A stretch of DNA of 64,000 nucleotides from Acytostelium subglobosum LB1 (taxonomy: Eukaryota > Evosea > Eumycetozoa > Acytosteliales > Acytosteliaceae): NCBI RefSeq assembly GCF_000787575.1, contig NW_012236532.1:746612-810611 (forward strand). Direction: 5' to 3'. Positions within the stretch are counted from its first letter, which is position 1. Each line of letters begins with the position of its first letter. Positions 10,272 through 20,878 of the stretch are shown in pieces. The notes below the pieces were generated by a model that saw only the letters and a list, made by a program, of their open reading frames with translations, ran no database searches and was not told where the DNA came from. The position numbers and the translations under genes are program-made.

Positions 10272-11249
10272 TTATTTCTGTGTGATACTCTTGGTGTGGA
10301 TGAGCTTCTCGAGGATGGCAGGGTTGTGGATGGTGCCACCGTTCAGGTCGCCCATGTAGTGAGTGGCAGTGCCCGCCAGCTTGAGGTAGAACATCTGTTG
10401 CTGCTTCTCAACAGTGGTGATGCTGGCGTTCTTCTTGACATTGTTGAACTTGCTAACAGTGACGACGCGATGCACCTTTGGATTACCAAACTGATTGTAA
10501 GTGACCAACTCAATGATCCTACCCTTGTTATATGCGAATATCTTTGCAATCGACATCCTACCATGCTTCCTGTTGTTGTTGTCGCGTACGATGTGTGATT
10601 GAGTCAGTGATGTAGCCGCGTCGACAAGTAGACAAACAACATACCTGATGAAGTAGAATGTTGCAAGGACAAAGCCTGTGCATACACCAAAGACTAGTGC
10701 AGTAGTAGCAAAGCCTGGGTCGGGCAGCTCAAAGTACCAGTCGTAGATACCAAACAGCAGACCGATCTGAAGGAAGCCAATGAATGAGATACCCTTGAAC
10801 TTGAACTCCTTGACATCTTCAAACACCAACACCTTGTCTTGATCAAATAGATTCTTATGTTGTTGTTGTTCATTCTCTGCATCATTGTTGTTGTTATTGT
10901 TGTTGTTGTTCGATGAAGATGATGTAGTTGATGTTGAAGTGAATGACCTAAGATGATGTTGACGACCAAAGTGTGGAGCAATGCTTCGTAGCAATGTACT
11001 CGATGATGTGATGATGCAACCCTTACTGCTGTTATTGTTATGGTTGATTGTTATATATGATCGGAATGACTTGTTGTTGATGTCTGTGAAGGTGACTCTT
11101 GCCGCTACCTTTGATGATGAAGTCGCTGTCGCCGCACCGAACAGTGAACCCATAGCAGTCTGGGCATCGGCACCCAAACATGCTCTAAACGTTGCAACAC
11201 TCTTTGCTGTAGTGTTACTCATCAATAGTCTTGAATTCCTTGTCAACAT
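10272..11249 (-). CDS. TMEM223-like mitochondrial membrane protein
   Basis: Exons 11249-10645 and 10569-10272 join in frame (FYFIR to KHGRMSI) to 300 residues. The first ~130 residues are a basic, Ser/Asn-rich leader that could carry a mitochondrial targeting signal. Next come VLVFEDVKEFKFKGISF, two membrane segments (about FIGFLQIGLLFGIYDWYF and ATTALVFGVCTGFVLATFYF) and a C-terminal soluble region (IAKIFAYNKGRIIELVTYNQ, then MFYLKLAG, then NPAILEKLI). The order of charged N-terminal block, two helices and a beta-rich tail recalls TMEM223, an inner-membrane factor for cytochrome oxidase assembly in animals. This is resemblance by eye only; TMEM186 is the main alternative. A poly(A)-signal-like AATAAA overlaps the stop codon. 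Confidence 0.55.
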   Translation of the reverse strand: MLTRNSRLLMSNTTAKSVATFRACLGADAQTAMGSLFGAATATSSSKVAARVTFTDINNKSFRSYITINHNNNSSKGCIITSSSTLLRSIAPHFGRQHHLRSFTSTSTTSSSSNNNNNNNNNDAENEQQQHKNLFDQDKVLVFEDVKEFKFKGISFIGFLQIGLLFGIYDWYFELPDPGFATTALVFGVCTGFVLATFYFIRYVVCLLVDAATSLTQSHIVRDNNNRKHGRMSIAKIFAYNKGRIIELVTYNQFGNPKVHRVVTVSKFNNVKKNASITTVEKQQQMFYLKLAGTATHYMGDLNGGTIHNPAILEKLIHTKSITQK

Positions 11250-11310
11250 CTCTATCTCTTTATCTTTATCTTTGTTCGAAGTATTAAAGTGGACACGTGA
11301 CCTGGTTTGA

Positions 11311-12323
11311 TCAAAACGATTCGTCGACTTCCCATTTCATGTCGACTTGTGGTTGTTTATTGAACTTGGACATCCATACCAATGCAGGCTCTGATGAAGA
11401 TGATGACTCCTTCTTATCTTTGACCTGGTCATAAGGTGAGGTAGTGGTGGATGTTGGAGCAACAGGTGCGGGAGTGGGCTTGCCACCTCCGCCTCCAAAG
11501 ATTCGTAGTAATGCGCTTGTTCGGTCATTCGATCCATCCTTGGCCATGAATGCCGATGTGAACTTTGATGCAGCCAATGGTGCACATACATTATATCCAA
11601 GTCTCATGTAGAACTGTGATTGATCATGTGTATTCAAATAGAACTTTGTGTATCCCTTACTACAAATTGATCGATTGATTGATTGATTGATGGTGGATGA
11701 TGGATGGGAAGTGAGTTAGTTGGACTGGATGGATGGCTGACTGGCCGAACAATGGTCTGATCCAACATACCTCAGTGCCACTCTTTCAAGCTCCTCAACA
11801 ATCAAACTTCCATAACCTTTGGATCTAAACTCCTTCTTGATCAATACTAAGTTGGAGGGGAGGGAGGGATTGAGTGAGTGAGATGATTGTTGACTGATTG
11901 ACCATGACCCTACTACTCCATGGTATGCCATTGGTACCTACCATTCTCAATTAGGATTGAACTGTGTGAGTCATTGGCATCGACCACTCCAGACATTGAT
12001 GCACATCCAATCAACTGTCGTTGTTGAGGATCATTTTCTTTATCTGTGTTGATCAACATTAATAGATAGTATGGTAGATATTCTGATGACTTCATAATCA
12101 TCACACGTCTATATGTAGATGATCTAGGCCATTGGCTATTCAACAGCTCTATCAAATCCTCTGTCAACTCTAATTCTTTGTGAAATGGTTTGAAGCTAAT
12201 TGTTGGACTTGTGATGGCTATAGTGGCTGTAGACCTGGATGCGTCTGTAGTTGTGTCCACTGAGGCACTGGGTGTCTGTTCCTCACTCATATTGTCCGAT
12301 GGTAACATGTATATAACTAACAA
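11311..12323 (-). CDS. naa80: NAA80-like N-terminal acetyltransferase (actin acetyltransferase family)
   Basis: Exons 12323-11942, 11846-11771 and 11659-11311 join in frame to 268 residues. A GNAT fold is clear: the acetyl-CoA loop is RSKGYGSLIVEELE (R-x-x-G-x-G). The flanks match animal NAA80 (NAT6/FUS2) closely: LLNSQWPRSSTYRR near the start, IGCASMSGVVDAND, then KFYLNTHDQSQFYMRLGYNV. NAA80 in animals acetylates the freshly exposed acidic N-terminus of processed actin and uses a Pro-rich loop to bind profilin-actin. Here a Gly/Pro stretch (GGGGGKPTPAPVAPT) sits near the C-terminus, in line with that. An inner ATG 33 bp downstream (MSEEQTPS) may be the real start, since the first 11 residues are hydrophobic and look like leader. 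Confidence 0.78.
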
Positions 12324-12442
12324 GGTGATTGCATTAATGTATTATTTGATAAGAGAGAGTGTGGTTGACGATGATCAGATGATCAGAAGACAGATCTTTT
12401 TGAAGAAACACAAAGATCAAAAGAGATACACAATACTTATAA

Positions 12443-13967
12443 ATGGACTCACTACCTATAATCATTATACAACATATAGTTAATCATTTGAATGATCAAT
12501 TAGATGTAAGTTGTTTATTGTTGACATGTGATAGACTTTATCAAAGACGACTGGCCATCACTTGTCCTCCAGCACCCAACATTTGCACATGTCAACCAAC
12601 ATTCTGCACCAACTTCAACAAGTTGACCAACTTCCATCGTTGTGACCCTCCTCCGAAAGGTATCTATCTTGGTCATAACTCGCTCGCTCAATCACTAACT
12701 TCTCACCCACCCTATCCCTAATGGAATGATTACAATCACATCATGTGACACACAATCAGGGATCGATATACATAGAGACTATCATCATCACTTGATGAGA
12801 GATGAGAATATGACACAAACAATCTTTCGTAAACATGACTTGACATCACCTATTATGCCAGGAGACCTCCCAGACTCAATCACAGAGTTGATATTAGGCG
12901 ACACATTCAACCAACCCTTGAAGCCAGGCTCCATCCCTGAGTCTGTCACAACCCTATGGCTAGGTAACCTTTATGATCATCAACTTGAACAAGGTATCAT
13001 CCCGTCCAAAGTCAAGTCACTGTGGTTGGGCTGGAGCTATGCACACCTGCTCCACCCTGGTATACTTCCATCAACTCTCCAATCTCTCCACACAGGTGGC
13101 TTTGACAATCTCCTGTCAACACCAGGTATACTGCCCCCCTCATTGACATCACTATGCCTTGCCGAGTTCACACAACATCTAGCGCCAGGCATACTACCCG
13201 CATCCCTTACCACGTTGGAGTTGGGCAATTACTTCAATCGAGACATTGAGCCAGGCATCCTTCCAACAAGACTCTTGTATCTCAAGATTGGCAATCGATT
13301 CAATGGCCGACTCATGCTTGGCAGTCTGCCCCAATCACTTCTCAAGCTCAAGTTTGGCTATAACTTTAATCAAGTATTGTCACCTGGTGTCCTACCGGCA
13401 TCTCTTCAAACATTGATTCTAAGTCAAGAGTACAATCATCCACTGGAGCCATCAACTCTGCCCAGCTCACTCAAGCGCATCTCATTTGGTATATCATTCA
13501 GACAGGAACTATCCCAAGACAACCTACCATCGTCGATCACATCGATCTTTTACTCTGAGAACTTGTTCCAACTGGCCACTCCAGACGTCATCCATCACTG
13601 TCCGATGATCAAACGATTAGAGTTGTCGATTGCTACCAATCTGAATCACCCAAGGTGTGATAACATCATGCCCAGCAAGGCACAGCTATCCATGGGCAAC
13701 GTTCATTCATTGGCATTATGCTTGCCTCCACGACACATGACATCCAACCATGGTTATACAAACTTTGTTCAAAGATGTTTGGATACAGATATACCCAACA
13801 TCATTATACTACCATCAAATTATTATATCAAAGGAGAACAAGGTATCATACGTAGAGTTGATAACAACATAATGTTGGTAGTTGATAGTAGTTCAAGATT
13901 ACACTTTATCACACAAGACATATTATTCAATCATTGTGGCAATATATTCAAGGATGTCCTTGACTAA
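12443..13967 (+). CDS. F-box and FNIP repeat-containing protein, 474 residues
   Basis: Two exons, 12443-12659 and 12760-13967, join in frame across a 100-bp intron (PPKG to IDIHRDYHHH). Residues 1-35 are an F-box-like segment (IIIIQHIVNHLNDQLDVSCL, then LLTCDRLYQRR). About nine FNIP repeats follow (for example ILGDTFNQPLKPGSIPESVT). The last 150 residues are repeat-free. As with the gene at 4766-6751, a role as an SCF substrate adaptor is inferred from the domain pair. Both parts also look like separate open frames, because the intron shifts the frame. The splice joins codons cleanly and makes a normal family member, so one gene is preferred. Confidence 0.8.
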
Positions 13968-14188
13968 CTAAATGACAATCAACCTTGACATGAAGATAAG
14001 TCTTGTCGAGTCTTTGGTTGTGTCGCGGAGCCACGACATGTCCTTGGAATTCCCAAAAAAGGACAAAAGTTAGATCTGAAAGTTTGGAATTGCAAGTCGA
14101 CAACAACTTGTGGGTCTCACTTCACTTCACTCATTCATTGAATAAGTACAAACAAATAAACATATATATACATATAAATAATAATAAT

Positions 14189-15040
14189 ATGGAGACACAA
14201 CAAAAGCATGATACACCAGAGAATCTAGAGATACATCATAATGATCATCGTCAACCTAGAGCATCTTTGATTAGTGAGGATGCTAATTTGATGGATAGAG
14301 GAATGATGTCCAGTCCCGTATTGTCAAGAATGAGAGAAGATTATAAGTTGGGACACTTGGACGAGTCTACTATACTACACAACCCATTCATTCAGTTTGA
14401 CAAATGGTTCCAAGATGAGTTACAATGGAAGAAGATCGCTGAGCCCAATGCAATGACCCTCTGCACCTGTTCAAAAGAAGGCAAGCCATCTGGTAGAATA
14501 GTATGTTGTTGTTATAGTTGTTGTTGTTCTTCACTCTCTAATCATTCATTCAAACATTCAAACATATACAAGGTACTTCTCAAGTTCTTTGATGAGAATG
14601 GTTATGTTTTGTTTACAAACTATAATGGACGCAAGTCAAGGGAGATGACTGATAACCCTAATGCATCACTGGTGTTCTATTGGTCAGAGAGACAAGTGCG
14701 TGTTGAGGGTACGGTAGAGCGTACAACACGTCAAGAGAGTGAGGACTACTTCAAGACACGACCAAGGACAAGCCAGATAGGCGCATGGGTGTCAGAGTAC
14801 CAGAGTGCAGAGGTCACTGAAAGCTACATGCGTCAACGTCAACTAGATATAGAGAAGCAGTTTGAAGGTGTCGAGGTGCCCGTGCCCAGCTTCTGGGGAG
14901 GCTGGCGAATCAAACCCACCTACTTTGAGTTCTGGCAGGGCAAAGGTGGTCGCATTCACGATCGCTTCAAGTTCACAAAGAATACAGATTTCAATGAGGG
15001 CAGTGACACTGAGTGGACGTTCAAGAGACTGTCGCCATAA
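14189..15040 (+). CDS. pdxH: Pyridoxamine 5'-phosphate oxidase
   Basis: Exons 14189-14500 and 14573-15040 give 259 residues; the 72-bp intron is a multiple of three and stays open if unspliced. The enzyme oxidises pyridoxine or pyridoxamine 5'-phosphate to pyridoxal 5'-phosphate using FMN and oxygen. Family marks are MREDYKLGHLDE, DPF-like NPFIQFDKWFQDEL, the FMN-binding stretch YNGRKSREMTDNPNASLVFYW and the exact C-terminal signature FEFWQGKGGRIHDR. The ATG at 14189 follows an AT-rich leader and starts METQQKHDTPEN. The longer frame from 14003 runs through leader sequence and is rejected. No targeting signal is evident, so a cytosolic site is likely. Confidence 0.93.
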   Translation: METQQKHDTPENLEIHHNDHRQPRASLISEDANLMDRGMMSSPVLSRMREDYKLGHLDESTILHNPFIQFDKWFQDELQWKKIAEPNAMTLCTCSKEGKPSGRIVCCCYSCCCSSLSNHSFKHSNIYKVLLKFFDENGYVLFTNYNGRKSREMTDNPNASLVFYWSERQVRVEGTVERTTRQESEDYFKTRPRTSQIGAWVSEYQSAEVTESYMRQRQLDIEKQFEGVEVPVPSFWGGWRIKPTYFEFWQGKGGRIHDRFKFTKNTDFNEGSDTEWTFKRLSP

Positions 15041-15064
15041 TGACACGTGCTCAATGCACTTTAG

Positions 15065-15070
15065 AATAAA
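15065..15070 (+). terminator. Poly(A) signal AATAAA after the pyridoxamine-phosphate oxidase gene
   Basis: AATAAA lies 24 bp past the TAA stop, in the usual distance range for compact dictyostelid 3' ends. Confidence 0.5.
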
Positions 15071-15192
15071 CAACCCATGGTCAAGTGAACCTTAGGTTGT
15101 GTTTAAATGTACATGGGATGGATTGGAGAGCACTAGCTTCCAACGTGAAGGCTGACCTAAGTTTAATGAATGAATGAGATAATGGTGCTTGC

Positions 15193-16809
15193 TTAGTTGC
15201 TGGATACCATGGAGTGATTGTCTAACTCATCGTCGTCATAGCCAATGACACCAGGAGCATCGAGATAGAAGTGGAATGTGTCATTGGGGAGACTTGAGGA
15301 CAGGACAATCTTCATCTCACGCAGTGTAACATCGCCATTGGAACTGTGGACGGAGCGTCCAACACACTTCTTGACCATGATACGAGTGTTTACAAAGTTG
15401 GCCCATGACAGGCCCAGTGCTGGAATGATCGTCGTCTTGTTTGGTAGTTGATTGGATGTCGATGGCAATGAGACAGTGGAGTGTTGCTGCTTGGTATTCT
15501 GGAATGATGGAATGTATGACTTTCTACGCTTCTTCCTTGGCCTGTTCTGATAGTTCTCCACAACAGTAGCTGATTGATTATCGAGATTGATCAATGCATT
15601 TGAAGTTGTTGTGGTCGCTGTCGCATCGTCACTCTGGGAGGCATTGCCTATTGAGGCAGACGATGAAGACGAGTCATTCTTAAAGATATGGCTGTCAAAG
15701 TAGTCTGAGACTTGATTGACAACCACCACTGTGATTCCATGCTCTTCACTGATGAGCTTAAGTTGATTTGAGAGCTCCCAGAGCACATTGGTCTTGTCGA
15801 TAAGGTCCTTCTTGTCGTTTCCATACTCTGATCGAAACAGTGTGGCGATTGAGTCGATGACCAACAGACGAATAGTGCGCTTCTCAATGAGCTCTGAGAA
15901 TCCATTGTTCAACAAGTGCATCAGCTGATATACGGTGGGCACCAGACGGATGAATAGGTTGTCCTCAAACTTGATTGAAAGTGGTGGCTGATTGGCATTC
16001 TGACGCATCTTCTCAAACACGGGCATTCGATGTGAGACGATCTGTTTCAGACGCTTCATTTGTTGTGAGATATCGGTGGAGCTGATGTACAACACGCCTC
16101 CCTCCAGCCCGCCCATGTCAAAGGGCAGCTGAGTCTGCACAGCCAGCTGGAGACACAGCTGTGTCTTGCCCGAGCCAGCCTCACCAACAATCTCTGTGAT
16201 GCCACTGGGCAAGATACCGCCTTGCAGATGTCTATCCAGTATGTTTGAGCCAGTGGACAATCGTATGCTTGATATTGGCAATGATTCAATATGTTTGGCT
16301 GAGACCAATCTTAGCATTTCTTGCATGTGGCCATTGTTGTCATTGTTGTTGATGGACTGAAGAGGAGGAGTAGGTACAGAGTAAAGTCGATATAATAGAG
16401 TATTTGAGAGGTAGGCCAGGAATATATTAACATTATCAATTGTGAGTGATGTTATACGTTGTATCTCTGTCTTGTTCATAAGTATTATATCTTCACATGT
16501 TATCAACTCTGGTCTTGCTCTCTGTATATCACTTAATGCATTGATAACAAATATTGGTAATTGAGTATGTTGTTGTTGAGGTTGTTGATGTTGTTGTTGT
16601 ACTTGTTGTTGTCCTTGTTGTTGATCGGTTGAAATAGTTATATCATTATCAAAGTCTATATCACCAAAGTCTACACCATTATAGTTATTATTATTATTAT
16701 TATGTACATGAGATTGATGCAAGAAATAACTTATTGGGAATGTAGGAGGTAATAGTATTGATTTCTGTACTCCAATAACAACATCATTGAATTCATCTCT
16801 TGTCTGCAT
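15193..16809 (-). CDS. xrcc3: XRCC3-like RAD51 paralogue
   Basis: A single exon of 538 residues. Residues 185-380 form a RecA/RAD51 ATPase core: Walker A GEAGSGKT (209-216), a Walker-B-like LLVIDSIATLF, and the VNQVSDYF strand. GITEIVGEAGSGKTQLCLQL, then GGLEGGVLYISSTD, and the later LGLSWANFVNTRIMV match XRCC3 best among RAD51 paralogues. XRCC3 works with RAD51C in homologous recombination. The protein is longer than human XRCC3 because of a polyGln/Asn region (about residues 36-85) and a disordered insert of about 75 residues between VNQVSDYF and the final strands. That insert carries a basic RPRKKRRK motif, a likely nuclear localisation signal. RAD51C or XRCC2 are possible but less good fits. 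Confidence 0.75.
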   Translation of the reverse strand: MQTRDEFNDVVIGVQKSILLPPTFPISYFLHQSHVHNNNNNNYNGVDFGDIDFDNDITISTDQQQGQQQVQQQHQQPQQQHTQLPIFVINALSDIQRARPELITCEDIILMNKTEIQRITSLTIDNVNIFLAYLSNTLLYRLYSVPTPPLQSINNNDNNGHMQEMLRLVSAKHIESLPISSIRLSTGSNILDRHLQGGILPSGITEIVGEAGSGKTQLCLQLAVQTQLPFDMGGLEGGVLYISSTDISQQMKRLKQIVSHRMPVFEKMRQNANQPPLSIKFEDNLFIRLVPTVYQLMHLLNNGFSELIEKRTIRLLVIDSIATLFRSEYGNDKKDLIDKTNVLWELSNQLKLISEEHGITVVVVNQVSDYFDSHIFKNDSSSSSASIGNASQSDDATATTTTSNALINLDNQSATVVENYQNRPRKKRRKSYIPSFQNTKQQHSTVSLPSTSNQLPNKTTIIPALGLSWANFVNTRIMVKKCVGRSVHSSNGDVTLREMKIVLSSSLPNDTFHFYLDAPGVIGYDDDELDNHSMVSSN

Positions 16810-17002
16810 CCTATCTTTATATGTATATATGTGTAATAATAATAATGATGTCCCTCACTTTCATGAATTCAAACAAAGAGGAAAGAGACGTCTGTTCGAA
16901 GAAACCCGAAATTGAAGATGGGATGGGGGTCGATTCGAAACCAATTTCCATTTATGAACTAATTTGGACATGTCCACACGACGATGTCATGACTCGACTT
17001 GA

Positions 17003-18473
17003 TCAAGGATGAAGTTGACTACTTTGTTTCTCGTATGATGATAGGAGACCTTGTCTACTGCCATCGTCTTCTTCGTCATAACTACTACTAAATATATGTG
17101 GTGGAATTGTTATAACTGTATCTCTCTGTGATGTTGATGAACTTGTGTTTGTGTTTGCTGATTGGTATCGAGTTGCATAGGCAAACGATGAATCACTATA
17201 TGTTGGATATGTCGGACCCTTGTTGTCCAACACAAAGTGGCAACAAGCCTTCGTTGATCCCTCATCGTATGGATTCTTCAATCCCTTGAGCTAAAGTATG
17301 ATTGAATGAATGATTGGTTGTTAGGATATGACCTGGACACGCTTGGAATGATTAAACATACATCCTCCTTGGTTGTGACGTTCTTGCATATTAGATGCAG
17401 GTGATATCCTCCAAGACCAATCAATGTCCAGAAGAGGAAGAAGGCATATCCTCCAAGTAACAATGCAATAGGTGCATGAGCAACTGCTTGTATAAATGAA
17501 TGTAGTTCCTAAATTGATTGATTGATTGAATGAGTGCCATGTCGATCTACTTCATCTTCCACTACCTCCACCTTACATTTGTTAGCATGATAATGGTAAC
17601 TAAACTGGTGGACATTGTTATAACGGCCAGCAAGACAGTGGACCAGACAAAATATACAAAGTGTCTATAGTTCCTTTTACCGACACAGTTACTGATCCAA
17701 GGACCTAAACATAGAGTGTGTCAGTCACATGATTGATTGATTGAGTCAGTTGATCGATCAAACAACTTACAATGATGATCAAACTCTAAGACGCATCGAT
17801 TACAATCTCCGCAATGTGTAGACCTCGGCGGTCGATATATGTTACATGATTCTTTGCGATGTGATGTGTCAGTTGACTGGTGATGGAGCAGGTAAGGGAT
17901 GTTATACATACTACAATATACTAATGCAACTTCACGATTGTTGATATATACAGTCTTCTTTGGCATTGATGTCGTCGAAGTTGATGAAGATGTTGTTGCC
18001 TTGTGTGATTGGATTGTTGATGATCCACCTTCGTCGTCATCATCTGAATCGTCGTCGTCTTCATCATCTTTGTCAACATCAATCTCTTGAAGTTCACCAG
18101 TTGATGATGAAGATGATGCTCCTGCTCCTGATCCCGCAGCTGTTTCTATTATATATGAATGATCAATAACAACATCATCATTAACCTTTGGAGGAATACC
18201 CTTTGGTATATAACCAGGATCTAATAATCTAGCCGTTAATAAACATGTCAATGATGCTACGAATGATATTGCCCATGCTATTATAAAGTAATAACCTATT
18301 CTAACGTATAGAACTGGTACGCTACATTGATTGATCGATTGATTGAACATCACAAGTTAGTCATGTGATATACAATGTTGTATGACATGTACTTACACAA
18401 AGATTAAATAGAATATAGATGGTATGACTATAAGTAACAGTGATACAATAATAAGATGATCCTTTACTGCCAT
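17003..18473 (-). CDS. DHHC-type protein S-palmitoyltransferase
   Basis: Six exons (18473-18397, 18321-17912, 17851-17771, 17704-17577, 17508-17362, 17290-17003) join in frame to 376 residues. The catalytic Cys-rich domain is intact once spliced: [20 protein letters not shown], then [20 protein letters not shown]. Four membrane segments frame it, two before ([19 protein letters not shown] and [17 protein letters not shown]) and two after. The enzyme moves palmitate onto Cys residues of membrane-associated proteins, probably at the Golgi or endolysosomes. A long acidic Ser/Asp loop ([18 protein letters not shown]) sits between helix 2 and the DHHC domain, and the tail is Ser/Thr-rich. The DPG motif (LLDPGYIP) before the loop is also typical. 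The exact DHHC subtype cannot be told. Confidence 0.9.
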
Positions 18474-19001
18474 CCTGTTACTAACCTATCTCTATCTCTA
18501 TCTCTTTACCTATATCTGTATCTATTACATGTCTCTACTAATAACATTCATTAACCCTTTGGCTCAAGCAAGCAAGGTTGACGAATCACGAAGGTGGTTA
18601 ACAATGAGATTGAATGAATGAGGGGGTACTGGGGTTGTTCGGGTTCATAACCTTCGTGTAGTCAGTCCCAGGCTTCTAAGAATGACGAATAAATGTAACC
18701 TGGTACATTGAATTTGTGAACAAAAGCATGTAAGTGTATTAGTCTGAAAGAGATAGATAGATAAATAACAAATAGTTGGAGTCTATTAAAAGAAGAACTT
18801 CAAGTCCTCGCAATTTAGATACATGTCAAGTCATCTTGATCAAACCAACAGTCGTGCTCCAGATCGATTCAATTTTACACATATCATGATATTTGTAACC
18901 ATTGTATTAGGTCGAATTGATGATTGATCAATGGTGAGTAGTGCCCTCTACGACTGATCAGTTAATTGATGGTCAATCATAGTTAGACAGAGATATATAG
19001 A
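18474..19001. other. Intergenic region, shared 5' flank
   Basis: About 530 bp between divergent genes (DHHC on the minus strand, the glycanase-like gene on the plus strand). It is AT-rich with GATA-type repeats (GATAGATAGATAAATA near 18750). No frame or structured RNA is evident. Confidence 0.4.
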
Positions 19002-20842
19002 ATGACGATAATATATAAGTTGTTTATTATTGCCTTGGTACTTGCAGGTGTGATAGGTGGACCAAGTGCACCAACAAGTTCATGTAGGTTCGCTAAAGAC
19101 TACTCTTTGGACAAGTTGATATCAAGTTCAGACGAAAGACATTCATTCATCAATGATGTATTGTATTGGGAAGGAAATGTATGTATCATCAAGATTATAA
19201 AGTTGATTGATTGGAATCATTCCACTCACACAATCACACACAGTTCCATCAACACCTTATTGGAGTCAATACACTATCTGGATATACTTATGATGGTCAC
19301 GCAATCAATTATACAACTGGTGAACTTGCTGCACCTTTGCATAATTTCAGTGCACCATCAAAGGAGTCAATACATCTTGGAATGTTGGCATTGGCCTTGT
19401 TAGACAAGACGTCAACAGGCTTTGATGCATCAATATTCTTTCACGTCCCACTCAATGGAACCAGTGGCGGTGGCAGTCCATTGGACAACATCATCACCAT
19501 CCTCACCAACAAGATCACCACCTACGAGGCATTCAACAAGCAGTTCCCAGGATATGGTGGCTTCATGCCTTGGGTTGGAGTGAATGACACTGGTGTCTAC
19601 CCTTTGCCCGGTGCATGGTCGATCAGTGTACCAGGTCTGGACAATGGTGAGATGATCTGGGGTATGTATGCGGTAGTCCAAGCACTTGAAATGAAGGCTG
19701 CTTCCAGCGCTGGTTCATCATCACAATCAGTGTATACTGAGTTGGCTCAGAGATACCAAGCCTACCTTGACCTTCTGGCCAACAATGCCAAGATGATCTT
19801 CTACACTCAACCCGGCTACATCAACTCTGTCACACACATCAATGACATCTACTCTCAGCCAACTCCATCAAACTATGCCAACAATTGCAATTGCTTCCTT
19901 GATGACCCAGTAAGTACATCTCCGGAATGATTCCAATACATCACTCACCCACTCACTCACACCGATCAATCAATCAATCAGTATGAGGGCGAGATGTTGA
20001 CTGTGTTCATGGACCTGTTCTGTGAATGGGCCAATGACACTGAACGTGACCAATTATGGGTCAACAAGAGACCGTTGCTGCAGAGCACTACTTTCCAGGC
20101 ACCAGAGGGCGAGATAACAGTGCAGCGAGGATGGTGGTTCTCCAGCCATGAGCAATGGAAGTACTTGATGCTTCCCTATCAAGACGTGGACATCAACCGA
20201 CGTGTGTTTGAGAATGGCGAGCGTGCAAGAACATCATTCTCCTCAATGCATGGATATCCTGGACTGTTTGCATCATGCAACAACATCTCATCAGTAGACT
20301 CTTATGTGTACAACTACTTCTCGGCCAATGGAATCCAAGAGATTGCATTCGAGACTGTGTTGTCCAATGATGTGATGACTCCATATGGTTCATTCCCACT
20401 ATTCCTCGTGCAAGACGTTGATCTCTTACATGGAACTGCATGGTATTACAACATGATCAGTGCGCCAGCCATGCAGAACCAATACGGTTCCACTGAAGCC
20501 GGTAACAATCAAGGAAGTGAGATAAGTCCACTCGTCACATGGGATTCAAAGAGTGAGTAATTACATATATTCTTGGAATGATTCCACTCACTCAATCACT
20601 CAATCTCTTACCAAACTTTCAATCATGGATATTTAGTTACAACTTTGTTCGCCATGATGGGTGGCGCGGTGGACTTGAACAGACAAGGACTGGAGAAAGC
20701 TGGAAAAATAGGAAGGTTCATGGAGGTGATTAATAGAGAGTGGACCATGGCATTCCCATCATTAGAAGGCGAGAATATTGACTTCAAGTTACCTCAAGTG
20801 ACAATCCCCAATGCTTTGGCAGACTTTACAACATGTCAATAA
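19002..20842 (+). CDS. Secreted glycoside-hydrolase-like protein (GH162/GH144-like fold suspected)
   Basis: Exons 19002-19178, 19244-19909, 19982-20552 and 20637-20842 join in frame to 539 residues. A signal peptide (YKLFIIALVLAGVIGG) starts the protein and there is no membrane anchor, so secretion or lysosomal delivery is likely. Conserved-looking blocks are PGYGGFMPWVGVNDTGVYPL, PGLDNGEMIWGMYAVVQALE, WWFSSHEQWKYLMLPYQD and HGYPGLFASCN. Trp/Gly/Asp-rich blocks of this kind recall the alpha-toroid endo-beta-1,2-glucanases (GH162, GH144) and fungal proteins long labelled as VPS62-like. This is from memory of the family and is not certain. Several N-glycosylation sites are present. Introns 1, 2 and 3 each hold a TGGAATNATTCCA-type palindrome. 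Confidence 0.7.
19212..19224. repeat. TGGAATCATTCCA palindrome in intron 1 of the glycanase-like gene
   Basis: Perfect 13-bp palindrome (arms TGGAAT and ATTCCA). Sister copies lie in introns 2 and 3 of the same gene. Confidence 0.65.
19923..19935. repeat. CGGAATGATTCCA near-palindrome in intron 2 of the glycanase-like gene
   Basis: 12 of 13 positions match the TGGAATGATTCCA form. Confidence 0.6.
20574..20586. repeat. TGGAATGATTCCA palindrome in intron 3 of the glycanase-like gene
   Basis: Perfect 13-bp copy, followed directly by a CACTCACTCAAT run. Confidence 0.65.
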
Positions 20843-20878
20843 ACCAAGTTGGGTTTTGGTTGATGATTTGTAAATTTA

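Noticed and set aside
12443-13967. Two separate genes (F-box fragment and FNIP protein)
   Set aside because: A 100-bp intron with good sites joins them in frame into one standard family member.
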